Assembly: GCA_902465265.1 (NCBI GenBank)
Contig: CABQMF010000008.1
Location: 1-64,000 of the forward strand
Length of the DNA: 64,000 nt
Direction of reading: 5' to 3'
From: an uncultured Collinsella sp.
Lineage (GTDB): Bacteria; Actinomycetota; Coriobacteriia; Coriobacteriales; Coriobacteriaceae
In this document: positions 18,544 through 26,720 of the stretch, piece by piece
Layout of the letters: the number at the start of each line of letters is the position of its first letter
How positions within the stretch are numbered: the first letter of the stretch is position 1
The notes under the pieces: generated by a model
The model's input: only the letters and a program-made list of their open reading frames with translations
Databases searched by the model: none
What the model was told of the DNA's origin: nothing
Position numbers and translations under genes: made by a program

Positions 18544-18636
18544 TTTTCGTTGTGGACGCGACGGTTTTCGCTGTGGGTGCGACAGTCTTCGCTGCGGGCG
18601 GGACGGTTTTCGCTATGGACGGTGACGTTTCGCTGC
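18544..18636 (+). repeat. 21-bp tandem repeat, about 4.4 units
   Basis: Units start at 18544, 18565, 18586 and 18607, each of the type TTTTCGCTGTGGGTGCGACAG. A partial fifth unit begins at 18628. The period is seven codons, and frames on both strands stay open, but none has a credible start or family. The rest of this 330-bp gap to gatC holds only repeats and the gatC promoter. Confidence 0.75.
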
Positions 18637-18714
18637 AGAACCGCCAGCCCGCCGCCCTCGTTACGTTTTCGCTGCATTTGGGTAAAGTGCCTGCTCCAAG
18701 CCGGCGTTGCCCTG

Positions 18715-18720
18715 TATACT
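18715..18720 (+). promoter_or_regulatory. -10 box of the gatCAB operon
   Basis: TATACT lies 36 bases before the gatC start. No good -35 is visible at the normal distance. Confidence 0.45.
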
Positions 18721-18755
18721 AGAGCGGTTTAACTGTTATGCGGAAGGGAGCGCCT

Positions 18756-19067
18756 ATGGCACTCAGCGAGAAAGACGTGCGCGGCATCGCCGAGTACGCA
18801 AAGATCGCACTGACCGATGACGAGCTCACCCAGATGACGTCCTACATGAACGACGCCGTCCAGATGCTCGAGCCCGTCTTGCAATATGACTTGCCCGACG
18901 TGGAGCCCACGTTCCATCCCATCGGAAGCCTGTCCAACGTGATGGGCGATGACCTGCGCGAGCCCGAGCGCGACCTGCCGCTCGACGTCGCGCTCGAAAA
19001 CGCCAGCAGCGCGCGCGACCGCTACTTCCGCGTGCCGTCCATTTTGGGAGAGGGGGAGAGCGAGTAA
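18756..19067 (+). CDS. gatC: Asp/Glu-tRNA amidotransferase subunit C
   Basis: The small 103-residue subunit that holds GatA and GatB together. The family N-terminus (LSEKDVRGIAEYAKIALTDDELTQMTSYMNDAVQMLEPV) and the later DVEPTFHPIG are present. The ATG at 18756 follows AAGGGAG. Its stop codon overlaps the gatA ATG by one base (TAATG), so the three subunits are translationally coupled. Confidence 0.93.
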   Translation: MALSEKDVRGIAEYAKIALTDDELTQMTSYMNDAVQMLEPVLQYDLPDVEPTFHPIGSLSNVMGDDLREPERDLPLDVALENASSARDRYFRVPSILGEGESE

Positions 19068-20581
19068 TGGCGCAGAGCTTCGATTCCCTTACCGCCGCCC
19101 AGATCGCCGCGGGCGTTGCCGCCGGCGACTTTACCGCTACCGAGGTGGCCCAGGCCTCCCTTGCCGCCATCGAGGCGCGCGAGGGCGGGGTCCAGGCATT
19201 CCTGCAGGTGGCGCCCGAGCTTGCGCTCGAGGCTGCTGCGCGCGTGGATGCCGACCGTGCCGCAAGCAAGCCGCTGCCCCCGCTCGCGGGCGTGCCGCTG
19301 GCCATTAAGGACAACATGAACCTCGTGGGCACGCGCACCACCTGTGCTTCCCGCATGCTCGAGGACTACCAGAGCGTCTACACCGCCACCTGCGTCCAGC
19401 GCATGCTCGATGCCGGCTGCCTGCCCATGGGCAAGGCCAACATGGACGAGTTTGCCTTTGGTAGCTCTACCGAGAGCTCGGCCTTCCACCGCACCAACAA
19501 CCCCTGGGATACCGAGCGCGTGCCCGGCGGCTCCTCGGGCGGCTCCGCTGCAGCCGTCGCCGCGGGCGAGGTCGCGCTCTCGCTGGGCTCGGACACCGGC
19601 GGCTCCATTCGCCAGCCGGCGTCGCTGTGCGGCGTGGTGGGCTTTAAGCCCACGTACGGCGCCGTGAGCCGCTACGGCGTGGTTGCCTTTGGCTCGTCGC
19701 TCGACCAGGTGGGCCCCTTTGGCCGCACGGTCGAGGATGTCGCGCTGGCCATGAACGCGCTTACCGGCGCGGGCCATGATCCGTACGACTGCACCAGCCA
19801 GGATTGTGCCGTCGACTTTTCCGAGCACCTCAACGACAGCATCGAGGGCAAGCGCGTGGGCATCATCCCCGCATTTATGGAGGCCGAGGGCCTGACGCCC
19901 GAGGTCAAGGCCGCTGTTCAGCGCGCCGCCCAGGAGCTGCAGAACCAGGGCGCCGAGCTGGTCGAGGTCGACCTGCCGCACCTGGACGCCGCCATCGCCG
20001 CCTACTACGTCATCGGCCCGGCCGAGGCATTCTCCAACCTGGCCCGCTTCGACGGTATTCGCTACGGCTATCAGGAGGAGGGCTGCGCCAACCTGTCCGA
20101 CCAGAGCTCGCTTTCGCGTGCCCATGGCTTTGGCGCCGAGGCCAAGCGCCGTCAGATGCTCGGCGCCTACCTGCTGAGCTCGGGCGTGTACGACAAGTGC
20201 TACTACGCAGCGCAAAAGGCCCGCACGCTCATCACGCAGGACTACGACGCCGCGTATGCCAAGGTGGACACCATCCTCATGCCCGCCTCGCCGCGCACGG
20301 CCTTTAAGTTTGGCGAGATCAGCGACCCTACGCAGATGTACCTCTCCGACCTGTACACCATCTCGCTCAACATTTGCGGCAACGGTGGTATCTCGGTGCC
20401 GCTGGGCCTGGGCGAGGATACTCAGCTGCCCGTTTCTGCCCAGCTGGTGGGTCCGGCGTTTAAGGACCGTCAGCTGCTCACGTTTGCCCGCGCCCTGGAG
20501 CGCGGCTTTGCCGATGCTGCCACGGGTGCGCCCGCGCTTTCCGTCGCGCCCGATTTTGCCGGGAAGGGAGGCGAGCTGTAA
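19067..20581 (+). CDS. gatA: Asp/Glu-tRNA amidotransferase subunit A
   Basis: The 504-residue glutaminase/amidase subunit that releases ammonia to amidate Glu-tRNA(Gln) or Asp-tRNA(Asn). The amidase catalytic set is visible: Lys in LAIKDNM, the cis-Ser in GGSSGGSAAAVAAG and the nucleophile Ser in SDTGGSIRQPAS. Length is a little over the usual 485. It overlaps gatC and gatB by one base each. Confidence 0.96.
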   Translation: MAQSFDSLTAAQIAAGVAAGDFTATEVAQASLAAIEAREGGVQAFLQVAPELALEAAARVDADRAASKPLPPLAGVPLAIKDNMNLVGTRTTCASRMLEDYQSVYTATCVQRMLDAGCLPMGKANMDEFAFGSSTESSAFHRTNNPWDTERVPGGSSGGSAAAVAAGEVALSLGSDTGGSIRQPASLCGVVGFKPTYGAVSRYGVVAFGSSLDQVGPFGRTVEDVALAMNALTGAGHDPYDCTSQDCAVDFSEHLNDSIEGKRVGIIPAFMEAEGLTPEVKAAVQRAAQELQNQGAELVEVDLPHLDAAIAAYYVIGPAEAFSNLARFDGIRYGYQEEGCANLSDQSSLSRAHGFGAEAKRRQMLGAYLLSSGVYDKCYYAAQKARTLITQDYDAAYAKVDTILMPASPRTAFKFGEISDPTQMYLSDLYTISLNICGNGGISVPLGLGEDTQLPVSAQLVGPAFKDRQLLTFARALERGFADAATGAPALSVAPDFAGKGGEL

Positions 20582-22257
20582 TGAAGGAGCTTTCCGAGGT
20601 CCTGCAGGATTGGGAGGCCGTGATCGGTCTGGAGATCCATACCGAGCTCACCGCACTCGATACCAAGATGTTCTGCAATTGCAAGCTCAGCCACGATGAC
20701 GATCCCAACGCCAACGTGTGCCCGGTGTGCCTGGGCCTGCCCGGCGCCCTGCCGGTGCCCAACAAGCGCGCCATCGAGAGCATCGTCAAGGCGGGTCTGG
20801 CCACCAACTGCGAGATCCAGCGCCACTCGATGTTCTACCGCAAGCACTACTTCTATCCCGATATGGCCAAGAACTTCCAGACCACGCAGGGTCCGGTCGC
20901 CTTTGCCATGTACGGTCACTTGGATCTGGACGTGACCGGTCGCGGTGCCGCCGAGCGCCCCGACTGCGCGTTTGGCGAGGCCGAGGCCCAGAGCCTGGCG
21001 AGCGCCTCGGCCAACGCCGAGGGCCTGTCCACGTCCATGACGTCGACCATGCGCGAGGGTAACCAGCGCGCCGGTCACCTGGCCAGCTACGACGCGTCCA
21101 ACCTGCAGATGCCCGAGCGTCGCGAGGACGGTTCCTACACGGTGCCCATCCGCATCTTGCGCATCCACATGGAGGAGGACGCCGCCAAGATGGTCCACGT
21201 GGGCGGCGCCGAGGGCCGCATTACCGCCGCGGCCGAGTCGCTCGTCGACTACAACCGCTGCGGCACGCCTTTGATTGAGCTCGTGACTGAGCCCGATCTG
21301 CGCACGCCCGAGGAAGCGCGCCTGTTTATGGAAAAGCTCCGTCGCATCTTTGTGACGCTGGGCATTTCGGACTGCTCCATGGAGAAGGGTTCCATGCGCT
21401 GCGACGGCAACGTGTCGCTGCGCCGCCGCGGCGAGACCAAGCTGGGTACCAAGACCGAGCTCAAGAACCTCAACTCGTTTAAGAGCCTGCACGATGGCCT
21501 TGCCTACGAGATCTGTCGTCAGGCCGAGGTGCTCGAGGAGGGTGGCATCATCTATCAGGAGACCCGCCACTGGGAGCCCAGCCGCAAGCGCACCGTGGTT
21601 ATGCGTGTGAAGGAGACGGCCGACGACTATCGCCTGTTCCCCGATCCCGACCTGGCGCCGTTCGATCTGGACGACGAGTTCATCGACCGCTGCCGTGGCG
21701 AGATCCCCGAGCTGCCCGATGCCAAGCGCGTCCGTTTTGAGGCCGACTTTGGCATTAAGGCGGCCGATGCCGAGCAGATTGCCGGCGACCCGGAGTTTGC
21801 CGACTTCTTTGAGACCGCCGCTGCCGGTATGGCCGGCAAGGAGGCCCAGACGGTCGCAAACCTGCTGGTCAACGAGATGATCGCCTACCTTAAGGGCGCC
21901 GGCGTCTCGCTGGCCGAGTCCGGCATCGCGCCGGCTCAGGTGGCGGCGCTTGCCAAGCTGCTAGCGACCGATGCCATCAGCTCCAACCAGGCGCACGAGG
22001 TCTTTGAGGCCATGGCCCAAACTGGCGACGACCCCAACAAGATCGTTGACGAGCGTGGTATGCGTCAGGTGAGCGATGCCGGCGCGCTGCAGCCGATTGT
22101 GGATGAGGTGCTGGCAAACTGTGCCGATCAGGCGCAGCAGTATCGTGACGGCAACCAGAAGGTCATCGGCTTTTTGGTGGGTCAGTGCATGAAGGCGAGC
22201 CGCGGCAAGGGCAACCCGAAGCTCTTCAACGAGTTGCTGAGAACGTCGCTCTCGTAA
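20581..22257 (+). CDS. gatB: Asp/Glu-tRNA amidotransferase subunit B
   Basis: The 558-residue tRNA-binding kinase subunit. Its N-terminus GLEIHTEL and zinc site FCNCKL...CPVC are typical, as are HMEEDAAK and YNRCGTPLIELVTEPD. The C-terminal helical and YqeY-like domains run from about 420. It is about 60-80 residues longer than common GatB proteins. The excess is an insertion at about 120-178, between the sheet ending DLDVTG and VPIRILRIHMEEDA. Confidence 0.95.
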   Translation: MKELSEVLQDWEAVIGLEIHTELTALDTKMFCNCKLSHDDDPNANVCPVCLGLPGALPVPNKRAIESIVKAGLATNCEIQRHSMFYRKHYFYPDMAKNFQTTQGPVAFAMYGHLDLDVTGRGAAERPDCAFGEAEAQSLASASANAEGLSTSMTSTMREGNQRAGHLASYDASNLQMPERREDGSYTVPIRILRIHMEEDAAKMVHVGGAEGRITAAAESLVDYNRCGTPLIELVTEPDLRTPEEARLFMEKLRRIFVTLGISDCSMEKGSMRCDGNVSLRRRGETKLGTKTELKNLNSFKSLHDGLAYEICRQAEVLEEGGIIYQETRHWEPSRKRTVVMRVKETADDYRLFPDPDLAPFDLDDEFIDRCRGEIPELPDAKRVRFEADFGIKAADAEQIAGDPEFADFFETAAAGMAGKEAQTVANLLVNEMIAYLKGAGVSLAESGIAPAQVAALAKLLATDAISSNQAHEVFEAMAQTGDDPNKIVDERGMRQVSDAGALQPIVDEVLANCADQAQQYRDGNQKVIGFLVGQCMKASRGKGNPKLFNELLRTSLS

Positions 22258-22260
22258 GCG

Positions 22261-22403
22261 GGAACCCGGGAGCCCCGGCAGGGCGGGTGCTTCCTCAAAA
22301 TTTCGAACAGTCCTGCGCAAGACGAAGGCCACATTAAGTGGCCTTCTTTGCGTGCGGAACTCATTTTGAGCAAGCACCCGCCCTGCCGGGGCTCCCGGGT
22401 TCC
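22261..22403 (+). ncRNA. Large structured 3'-UTR element, copy 1 (after gatB)
   Basis: Perfect 32-bp arms (22261-22292 and 22372-22403) start three bases after the gatB stop. Inside are a second short stem (CTCAAAAT/ATTTTGAG), the flank ACAGTCCTG, a 9-bp hairpin GAAGGCCAC-ATTAA-GTGGCCTTC and the flank GTGCGGAACTC. A normal terminator follows at 22451-22482, so this is part of the mRNA tail and not the terminator. A second copy is at 37095-37234. Function unknown. Confidence 0.7.
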
Positions 22404-22450
22404 GTGACGACTCGGCCGTTCGGGTCAGGCGGGCTGAATGGAATTTGGTG

Positions 22451-22482
22451 AATGAGGGTGCCGATGGCGCCCTCATTTTTTT
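22451..22482 (+). terminator. Terminator of gatCAB
   Basis: AATGAGGG and CCCTCATT pair around a short GC-rich loop, followed by a T run of seven. Confidence 0.85.
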
Positions 22483-22484
22483 GT

Positions 22485-22524
22485 GGATGTGGTGCAGGGA
22501 CGGTTCCTTGGTCACATTTTTTGG
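22485..22524 (+). repeat. Degenerate GGGACGG-loop hairpin
   Basis: TGTGG and a poorly matching TCACA frame the loop GGGACGGTTCC, followed by TTTTTT. It resembles the 3'-end hairpin family but the stem is weak. Confidence 0.35.
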
Positions 22525-22542
22525 GTTGTAGAAAGCGAAGTT

Positions 22543-22712
22543 TAATACTTTTCCCGAGAAGTGAACGACCTTATTTGGACCCCTGTAGCATCGACACTTT
22601 TTGGACGCCGTTTCCTGCGGCTTTGCCGAGTTTTTCCTGCGGTTTTGTTGCCAAAAAATGTGGATATTTCAGGGGTCCGATTTTGCTCGTTCACTTCTCG
22701 GGAAAAGTATTA
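22543..22712. repeat. 170-bp inverted repeat with 43-nt arms
   Basis: The outer 26 bp of each arm (starting TAATACTTTTCCCGAGAAGT) and the inner 9 bp (GGACCCCTG) pair perfectly, with an 8-nt unpaired bubble between them. The centre of about 84 nt is T-rich and carries no gene. Its form suggests a miniature inverted-repeat element; no flanking target duplication is evident. The rest of the 690-bp gap is described in neighbouring entries. Confidence 0.7.
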
Positions 22713-22833
22713 GACCTCAATTCATTAGGTCGGTGGAGAGTCTTTCTTGGATGCCGGAGATGTGCGTCGCGGCGGGCGGATTGTCGGAAGTGGGCTGATC
22801 CGCGCCCTAAGATTTCCAAAAAGTTAACCTTTG

Positions 22834-22865
22834 TTGACCTCAATAGTTAGATAAACTAAACTATT
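22834..22865 (+). promoter_or_regulatory. Promoter and palindromic operator of the metal ATPase operon
   Basis: TTGACC (22834-22839) and TAAACT (22857-22862) are spaced 17 bp apart. The dyad AATAGTT-10-AACTATT (22842-22865) covers the spacer and the -10 box. A repressor bound there would block transcription; its AT-rich form recalls DtxR/MntR-type metal boxes. Confidence 0.6.
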
Positions 22866-22949
22866 TTCCAAAAGTGTGCTCGAGCAAACTTGTTTACTCG
22901 GGTGCTGAGGCACCGTGCCGCGTCCAATGCGGCAAAAGGGAGAAGCAAC

Positions 22950-23195
22950 ATGAAGAAGTCGACGTTTAACACCCTGCTTGTCGGTGGCGGTTTTCTGCTT
23001 GGTACGGCCGGCATCAAGCTGCTCACCAGCGCTCCGGTCAAGAATGCCTGCGTGCAGGGTATCGCGTGCGGCATGCGCATCAAGAACGGCTACCAGGACA
23101 TGGTCGAGCAGGCCAAGGCTAATGTCGACGACATGGTTGCCGAGGCGGCCTACATCACCCAGAGCGAGGCCGCTGCTGACGAGGCAGCCGAGTAA
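22950..23195 (+). CDS. Small membrane-associated protein beside the metal ATPase (DUF6110-like)
   Basis: An 81-residue protein. Residues 5-28 form one hydrophobic segment (FNTLLVGGGFLLGTAGIKLL), then come Cys residues in KNACVQGIACGM and an acidic, helical tail. I recall such small proteins (DUF6110) next to P-type metal ATPases; the assignment is from memory. The ATG at 22950 follows GGGAGAAGC. It lies 18 bp before the ATPase gene in the same operon, so it may help load, sense or regulate the transported metal. Confidence 0.65.
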   Translation: MKKSTFNTLLVGGGFLLGTAGIKLLTSAPVKNACVQGIACGMRIKNGYQDMVEQAKANVDDMVAEAAYITQSEAAADEAAE

Positions 23196-23213
23196 CGCTC
23201 CCAGGCACAAACT

Positions 23214-25289
23214 ATGAGATTCTCGATTATTAGCGAGATCCCCGGCAGGACCCGTCTTCAATTGGCGGGTCCTGTGCCAGAGAGCGATCTCGATGCACTT
23301 CTTAAGCTCAGCGGCGATATCGACGGCGTGCACAAGGTGCGCGTTTATGGCCGTATTGGCCAGATGGCGCTCGAATATGACGAGCAGTGTCGTGCGGGCG
23401 TGCTCGACGCCTTGGGTGCGCTCGATGCCCAGGCCATTGCCGACGCAAAGACGGGTTACGTGATGCAGCTTGAGCCACGCAAGCACAAGCTCGTCATGGA
23501 TCTTGCCACACTTATCGGCGCCCACTACGCGCGCCGCTGGTTCCTGCCTACGCCGCTGCGTGCCATCTTTGTCGTGGCCGGTTACATGGCCTTTTTGCGC
23601 GCCGCCCTCCGTGAGCTTGCACAGCCGCGCCTGACCGTCCCCGTGCTCGACGCCTCGGCCATCGGCATCTCGTTCGTCAAGCGCGACGTCGACACCGCGG
23701 GCCAGACAATGTTCCTGCTCAACGTGGGCGAGCTGCTCGAGGACTACACGCGCGCCATGAGCGAAAACGAGCTCATCAACTCGCTGCTTGATGTGCCCGA
23801 CAAGGCGCAAAAGGTCGTCGGCGACACCGAGGTAAGCGTTGCCGCGACCGAGCTTGAGCCCGGCGACTTGGTCGCCGTTCGCACCGGCATGTCCATCTGC
23901 ATCGACGGCGTGGTCGAGCAGGGAAGCGCCATGGTTAACCAGGCGACCCTGACCGGCGAGCCGCTTGCCGTCGAGCGCAGCGCGGGCGACGATGTATTCG
24001 CCGGCACCGTCGTGGAAGACGGCAGTATCTTGGTGCGTGTGCGCGCCAACACGGCTCAGACCAAGCTCCGCTCGATCGTCTCGCTCGTGCAGGCGGCCGA
24101 CTTGCTCAAGTCCGAGGGCCAGTCGCACATGGAAGACCTCGCCAACAAGATCGTCCCGTGGAACTTCCTGCTCGCGGGCCTGGTTGCGCTTACCACCCGC
24201 AGCCTCATCAAGACCTCAGCGGCGCTGATGGTCGACTACTCGTGCGCACTTAAGCTCACGGGTTCGGTCGCCGTCATGACCGCCATGAGCGATGCCGCCA
24301 AGATGGGCGTGATGGTCAAGGGCGCCAAGTACTTTGAGTCGTTTGCCAAGGCCGATACCATCGTGTTTGATAAGACCGGCACGCTCACCGAGGCGCAGCC
24401 GCGTCTTGCCTGCGTGCTCACCACCGATGGCTGGAGCGAGGACGAGATTCTGCGCCTTTCCGCTTGCTTGGAGGAGCATTTCCCGCATCCGGTGGCACGC
24501 GCCGTGGTCAATGCGGCACGCGAGCGCGAGCTCGAGCACCGCGAGCGCCATGCCGCCGTCGAGTACATCGTGGCGCACGGCATCGCTTCGTCCATTGAAG
24601 GGCGTCGCGCCATCATCGGTTCCGCACACTTTGTATTTGAGGACGAGGGTGCGCAGCTCGAGTCCGACATTAAGGAGCAAATCGAGTTCCAGATGCAGGG
24701 CTTGTCGCCGCTGTATCTGGCGGTCGACGGCACGGTTGTGGGCGTGCTCGGCATCGAGGATCCGCTCAAGCCCGGGGTCCGCGAGGCCATCGCCGACCTG
24801 CATGCGCTGGGCGTCAAGCATGTCGTTATGCTCACGGGCGACTCCGAGCGCACAGCCGAGCGCATTGCGCGAGAGGCGGGGGTCGACGAGTTTAAGGCCG
24901 AGCTGCTGCCCGAGGACAAGTACGCCTATGTGGAGCGAATTAAGAGCGAGGGGCGCCACGTTGCCATGGTGGGCGACGGCGTCAACGATTCGCCGGCGCT
25001 CGGTTTGGCCGACGTGGGCCTGGCGATGGGTGGCGGAAGCGACATCGCCAAGGAGGTCGCCGACATCATCCTGACCGATACGGATCTCGCTGCGATCGTG
25101 CGCCTGCGCCGCATGAGCCAGGGCCTCGTTGATCGTCTGACGAGCTCCTACTCTAAGGTGATGCTCACCAACTCAGCGCTCCTGGCGCTGGGCATTACCG
25201 GCGCGATTACCCCGCAGGCGTCGTCGCTGTTGCACAACGGCTCGACGATTGCGTACAGCTTGGACAACGCGAAAGCGTATCTGCGTTAG
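23214..25289 (+). CDS. P1B-like heavy-metal ATPase with altered CPC motif
   Basis: A 691-residue metal efflux ATPase. Residues 1-70 form a ferredoxin-like HMA fold that lacks the CxxC metal site. The core motifs are complete: TGEP in the actuator domain, DKTGTLTEAQP with the phosphorylated Asp, the HP motif in EEHFPHPVAR, and MVGDGVNDSPAL. In the metal-binding helix the usual CPC is YSCALKL, so one Cys remains and the proline is gone. The metal cannot be assigned; Mn, Fe or Zn are possible. It ends at a strong terminator. Confidence 0.85.
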   Translation: MRFSIISEIPGRTRLQLAGPVPESDLDALLKLSGDIDGVHKVRVYGRIGQMALEYDEQCRAGVLDALGALDAQAIADAKTGYVMQLEPRKHKLVMDLATLIGAHYARRWFLPTPLRAIFVVAGYMAFLRAALRELAQPRLTVPVLDASAIGISFVKRDVDTAGQTMFLLNVGELLEDYTRAMSENELINSLLDVPDKAQKVVGDTEVSVAATELEPGDLVAVRTGMSICIDGVVEQGSAMVNQATLTGEPLAVERSAGDDVFAGTVVEDGSILVRVRANTAQTKLRSIVSLVQAADLLKSEGQSHMEDLANKIVPWNFLLAGLVALTTRSLIKTSAALMVDYSCALKLTGSVAVMTAMSDAAKMGVMVKGAKYFESFAKADTIVFDKTGTLTEAQPRLACVLTTDGWSEDEILRLSACLEEHFPHPVARAVVNAARERELEHRERHAAVEYIVAHGIASSIEGRRAIIGSAHFVFEDEGAQLESDIKEQIEFQMQGLSPLYLAVDGTVVGVLGIEDPLKPGVREAIADLHALGVKHVVMLTGDSERTAERIAREAGVDEFKAELLPEDKYAYVERIKSEGRHVAMVGDGVNDSPALGLADVGLAMGGGSDIAKEVADIILTDTDLAAIVRLRRMSQGLVDRLTSSYSKVMLTNSALLALGITGAITPQASSLLHNGSTIAYSLDNAKAYLR

Positions 25290-25309
25290 GGTTTTCGATT
25301 GAGCTTATG

Positions 25310-25355
25310 GCCTGCACCCGGGTGGTACCGCAGCCGCCAGGGTGCAGGCCTTTTT
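25310..25355 (+). terminator. Terminator of the metal ATPase operon
   Basis: A perfect 10-bp stem GCCTGCACCC/GGGTGCAGGC is followed by TTTTT. The loop contains GGGTGGTACCGC (25320-25331), which resembles the antiterminator word of T-box leaders. Confidence 0.85.
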
Positions 25356-25788
25356 AGGCAAGTGCAGCTTTGATGGCCGGGGCTTCGGTGAGCTGCTCGG
25401 CTGCCTTTTCGTCTGAGCTGTTGAGTGCTGCCAGACTGCGGTAGACCCACTCGTTGACCCGGGTGTTCTTGACGCCTGCGGTCTGCATAAGGGCGCCTAC
25501 CTCGCGGATTGCTGCGAACAGATCGGCTTTGGGACCCGCGAGCTCGACCTCGATGCCGTGGTAGGCGGCCACGCCGCGGTTCTCACTCACGTGGTCGATA
25601 AAGCCCTCGACGGTCTCAAGCTGCTGGGCGAGAGCCGCATCATCGTCAGCGTCCAGCGCGACGAGTGCGTTCGATACCGTGAGTGCGGGATGTCCGCAGG
25701 GGACAAAGCCCTCGATGACGTCCATAGCTTCGGTAATGGTTGAGCCCAGGCCTGCGAGTGCATTGACGAGTTGCTGCTTGGTATCCAT
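25354..25788 (-). CDS. Hypothetical 144-residue helical protein
   Basis: Not recognised. It is a soluble, largely helical and acidic protein (MDTKQQLVNALAGLGSTITEAMDVIEGF; ADLFAAIREVGALMQ) without signal peptide or membrane segment. One Cys-His pair occurs in VPCGHPAL. AAAGGA precedes the ATG at 25788. It stands alone between the ATPase terminator, which its 3' end overlaps, and the tmRNA gene, both on the other strand. Confidence 0.7.
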   Translation of the reverse strand: MDTKQQLVNALAGLGSTITEAMDVIEGFVPCGHPALTVSNALVALDADDDAALAQQLETVEGFIDHVSENRGVAAYHGIEVELAGPKADLFAAIREVGALMQTAGVKNTRVNEWVYRSLAALNSSDEKAAEQLTEAPAIKAALA

Positions 25789-26025
25789 AACGGTCCTTTC
25801 GACGGGTCAGTTGTGCTTGGCGAAAATATACGTGACGAGATCGGTAGCAAAAGTGCGAAGTGCAGCGCACATTGGGGTCTTCACAGCTCGTGCATAGAAC
25901 AGCTGTCCGCTTTCAGAACGTGGTAAGATAACACTCCACAAGCGGGGCTCGCCCCGTATGTTCCTTGAAAAGTCGACGGGTGTTGGGTGCTCGTGCTCAA
26001 TCCCATCCAGACTTTCCCGACATTC

Positions 26026-26389
26026 GGGGGCGACTGGTTTCGACACGATAGCTCTGAGAGAGGAAGCAAGCCGAGGTCTCCTCGCCTCGTTAAACAGGGG
26101 TACCGTCAAATTGAATTGACAACAACTCTTCTTTTGAGCCTATGGCTCTCGCTGCTTAGTTTATAGCGGCGCGTCAACCCGGTGATTTCCCCGACACCGG
26201 CGCGACGTCATTTTAGGGGAATGCTCCTGCGCACGTAATCGGTATGGCGCAGGCTAAGACCGAACCGGTTAGGACGCCGCGAGCGTGTCGCTGCGCGCAA
26301 AGCGTCCGAGATAAAACCAGCGACTGAGCTTGGAGATGCCAATCAGGGGGCTTTCGTGGACCGGAGTTCGATTCTCCGCGCCTCCACCA
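26026..26389 (+). ncRNA. ssrA: Transfer-messenger RNA (tmRNA)
   Basis: The 364-nt RNA rescues stalled ribosomes and tags their products. The 5' end GGGGGCGACTGGTTTCGAC and the 3' end GGAGTTCGATTCTCCGCGCC-TCCACCA form the tRNA-like domain. The acceptor stem has the G-U pair at position 3 that marks alanine acceptance. The CCA is encoded. The tag frame is read at 26118-26159: codons for DNNSSFEPMALAA, then TAG. The exact resume codon is inferred from the tag end ALAA and a TGA two codons before GAC. Confidence 0.95.
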
Positions 26390-26398
26390 TAAGTAACA

Positions 26399-26432
26399 GG
26401 CAGGTAGATACTTATATCTACCTGCCTTTTTA
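26399..26432 (+). terminator. Terminator of tmRNA
   Basis: GGCAGGTAGATA and TATCTACCTGCC form a perfect stem followed by TTTTTATTTC, ten bases after the encoded CCA. Confidence 0.93.
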
Positions 26433-26440
26433 TTTCTTGT

Positions 26441-26702
26441 CCGTACCGCGGAGAATCGAACTCTATGCAGGGCGCGGGCGTAAAGAAAACGCGTGAGCGT
26501 TTTTAGCCCGCGGGCGAGGACGCCGGCAGGCGGCCGAAGCCGGTGCGGATTTGCGAAGCAAATACGCGGATTCTCCGCGCAATGCCCCAGCCCAATATAG
26601 ATGCGATGCCGATCGGGCGTCTTGCCCCGGTCTCGCCCCATCAACGGATCCACCGTACCGCGGAGAATCGAACTCTGTGCAGGGCGCGGGCGTTAAGCAA
26701 AC
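26441..26702. repeat. tmRNA-derived repeats: T-arm copies in a 41-bp direct repeat
   Basis: A 41-bp sequence at 26441-26481 recurs at 26653-26693 with one mismatch. Each copy contains GCGGAGAATCGAACTC, the reverse complement of the tmRNA T-arm. After the first copy come a hairpin (AAACGCG/CGTTTT type, 26487-26502), a GGCGGCCGAAGCCG hairpin (26530-26545) and a direct-sense T-arm piece, GATTCTCCGCGC, at 26569-26580. There is no gene here; open frames simply translate tmRNA-like sequence. Confidence 0.65.
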
Positions 26703-26720
26703 GCTACGGCAACGCAGGGT

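Noticed and set aside
26213..26653. Protein-like frame containing WWRRGESNSGP, and a similar frame at 46490-46975 with PPAGFEPAIS
   Set aside because: These peptides are translations of tmRNA and tRNA-Glu sequence, a known annotation artefact.
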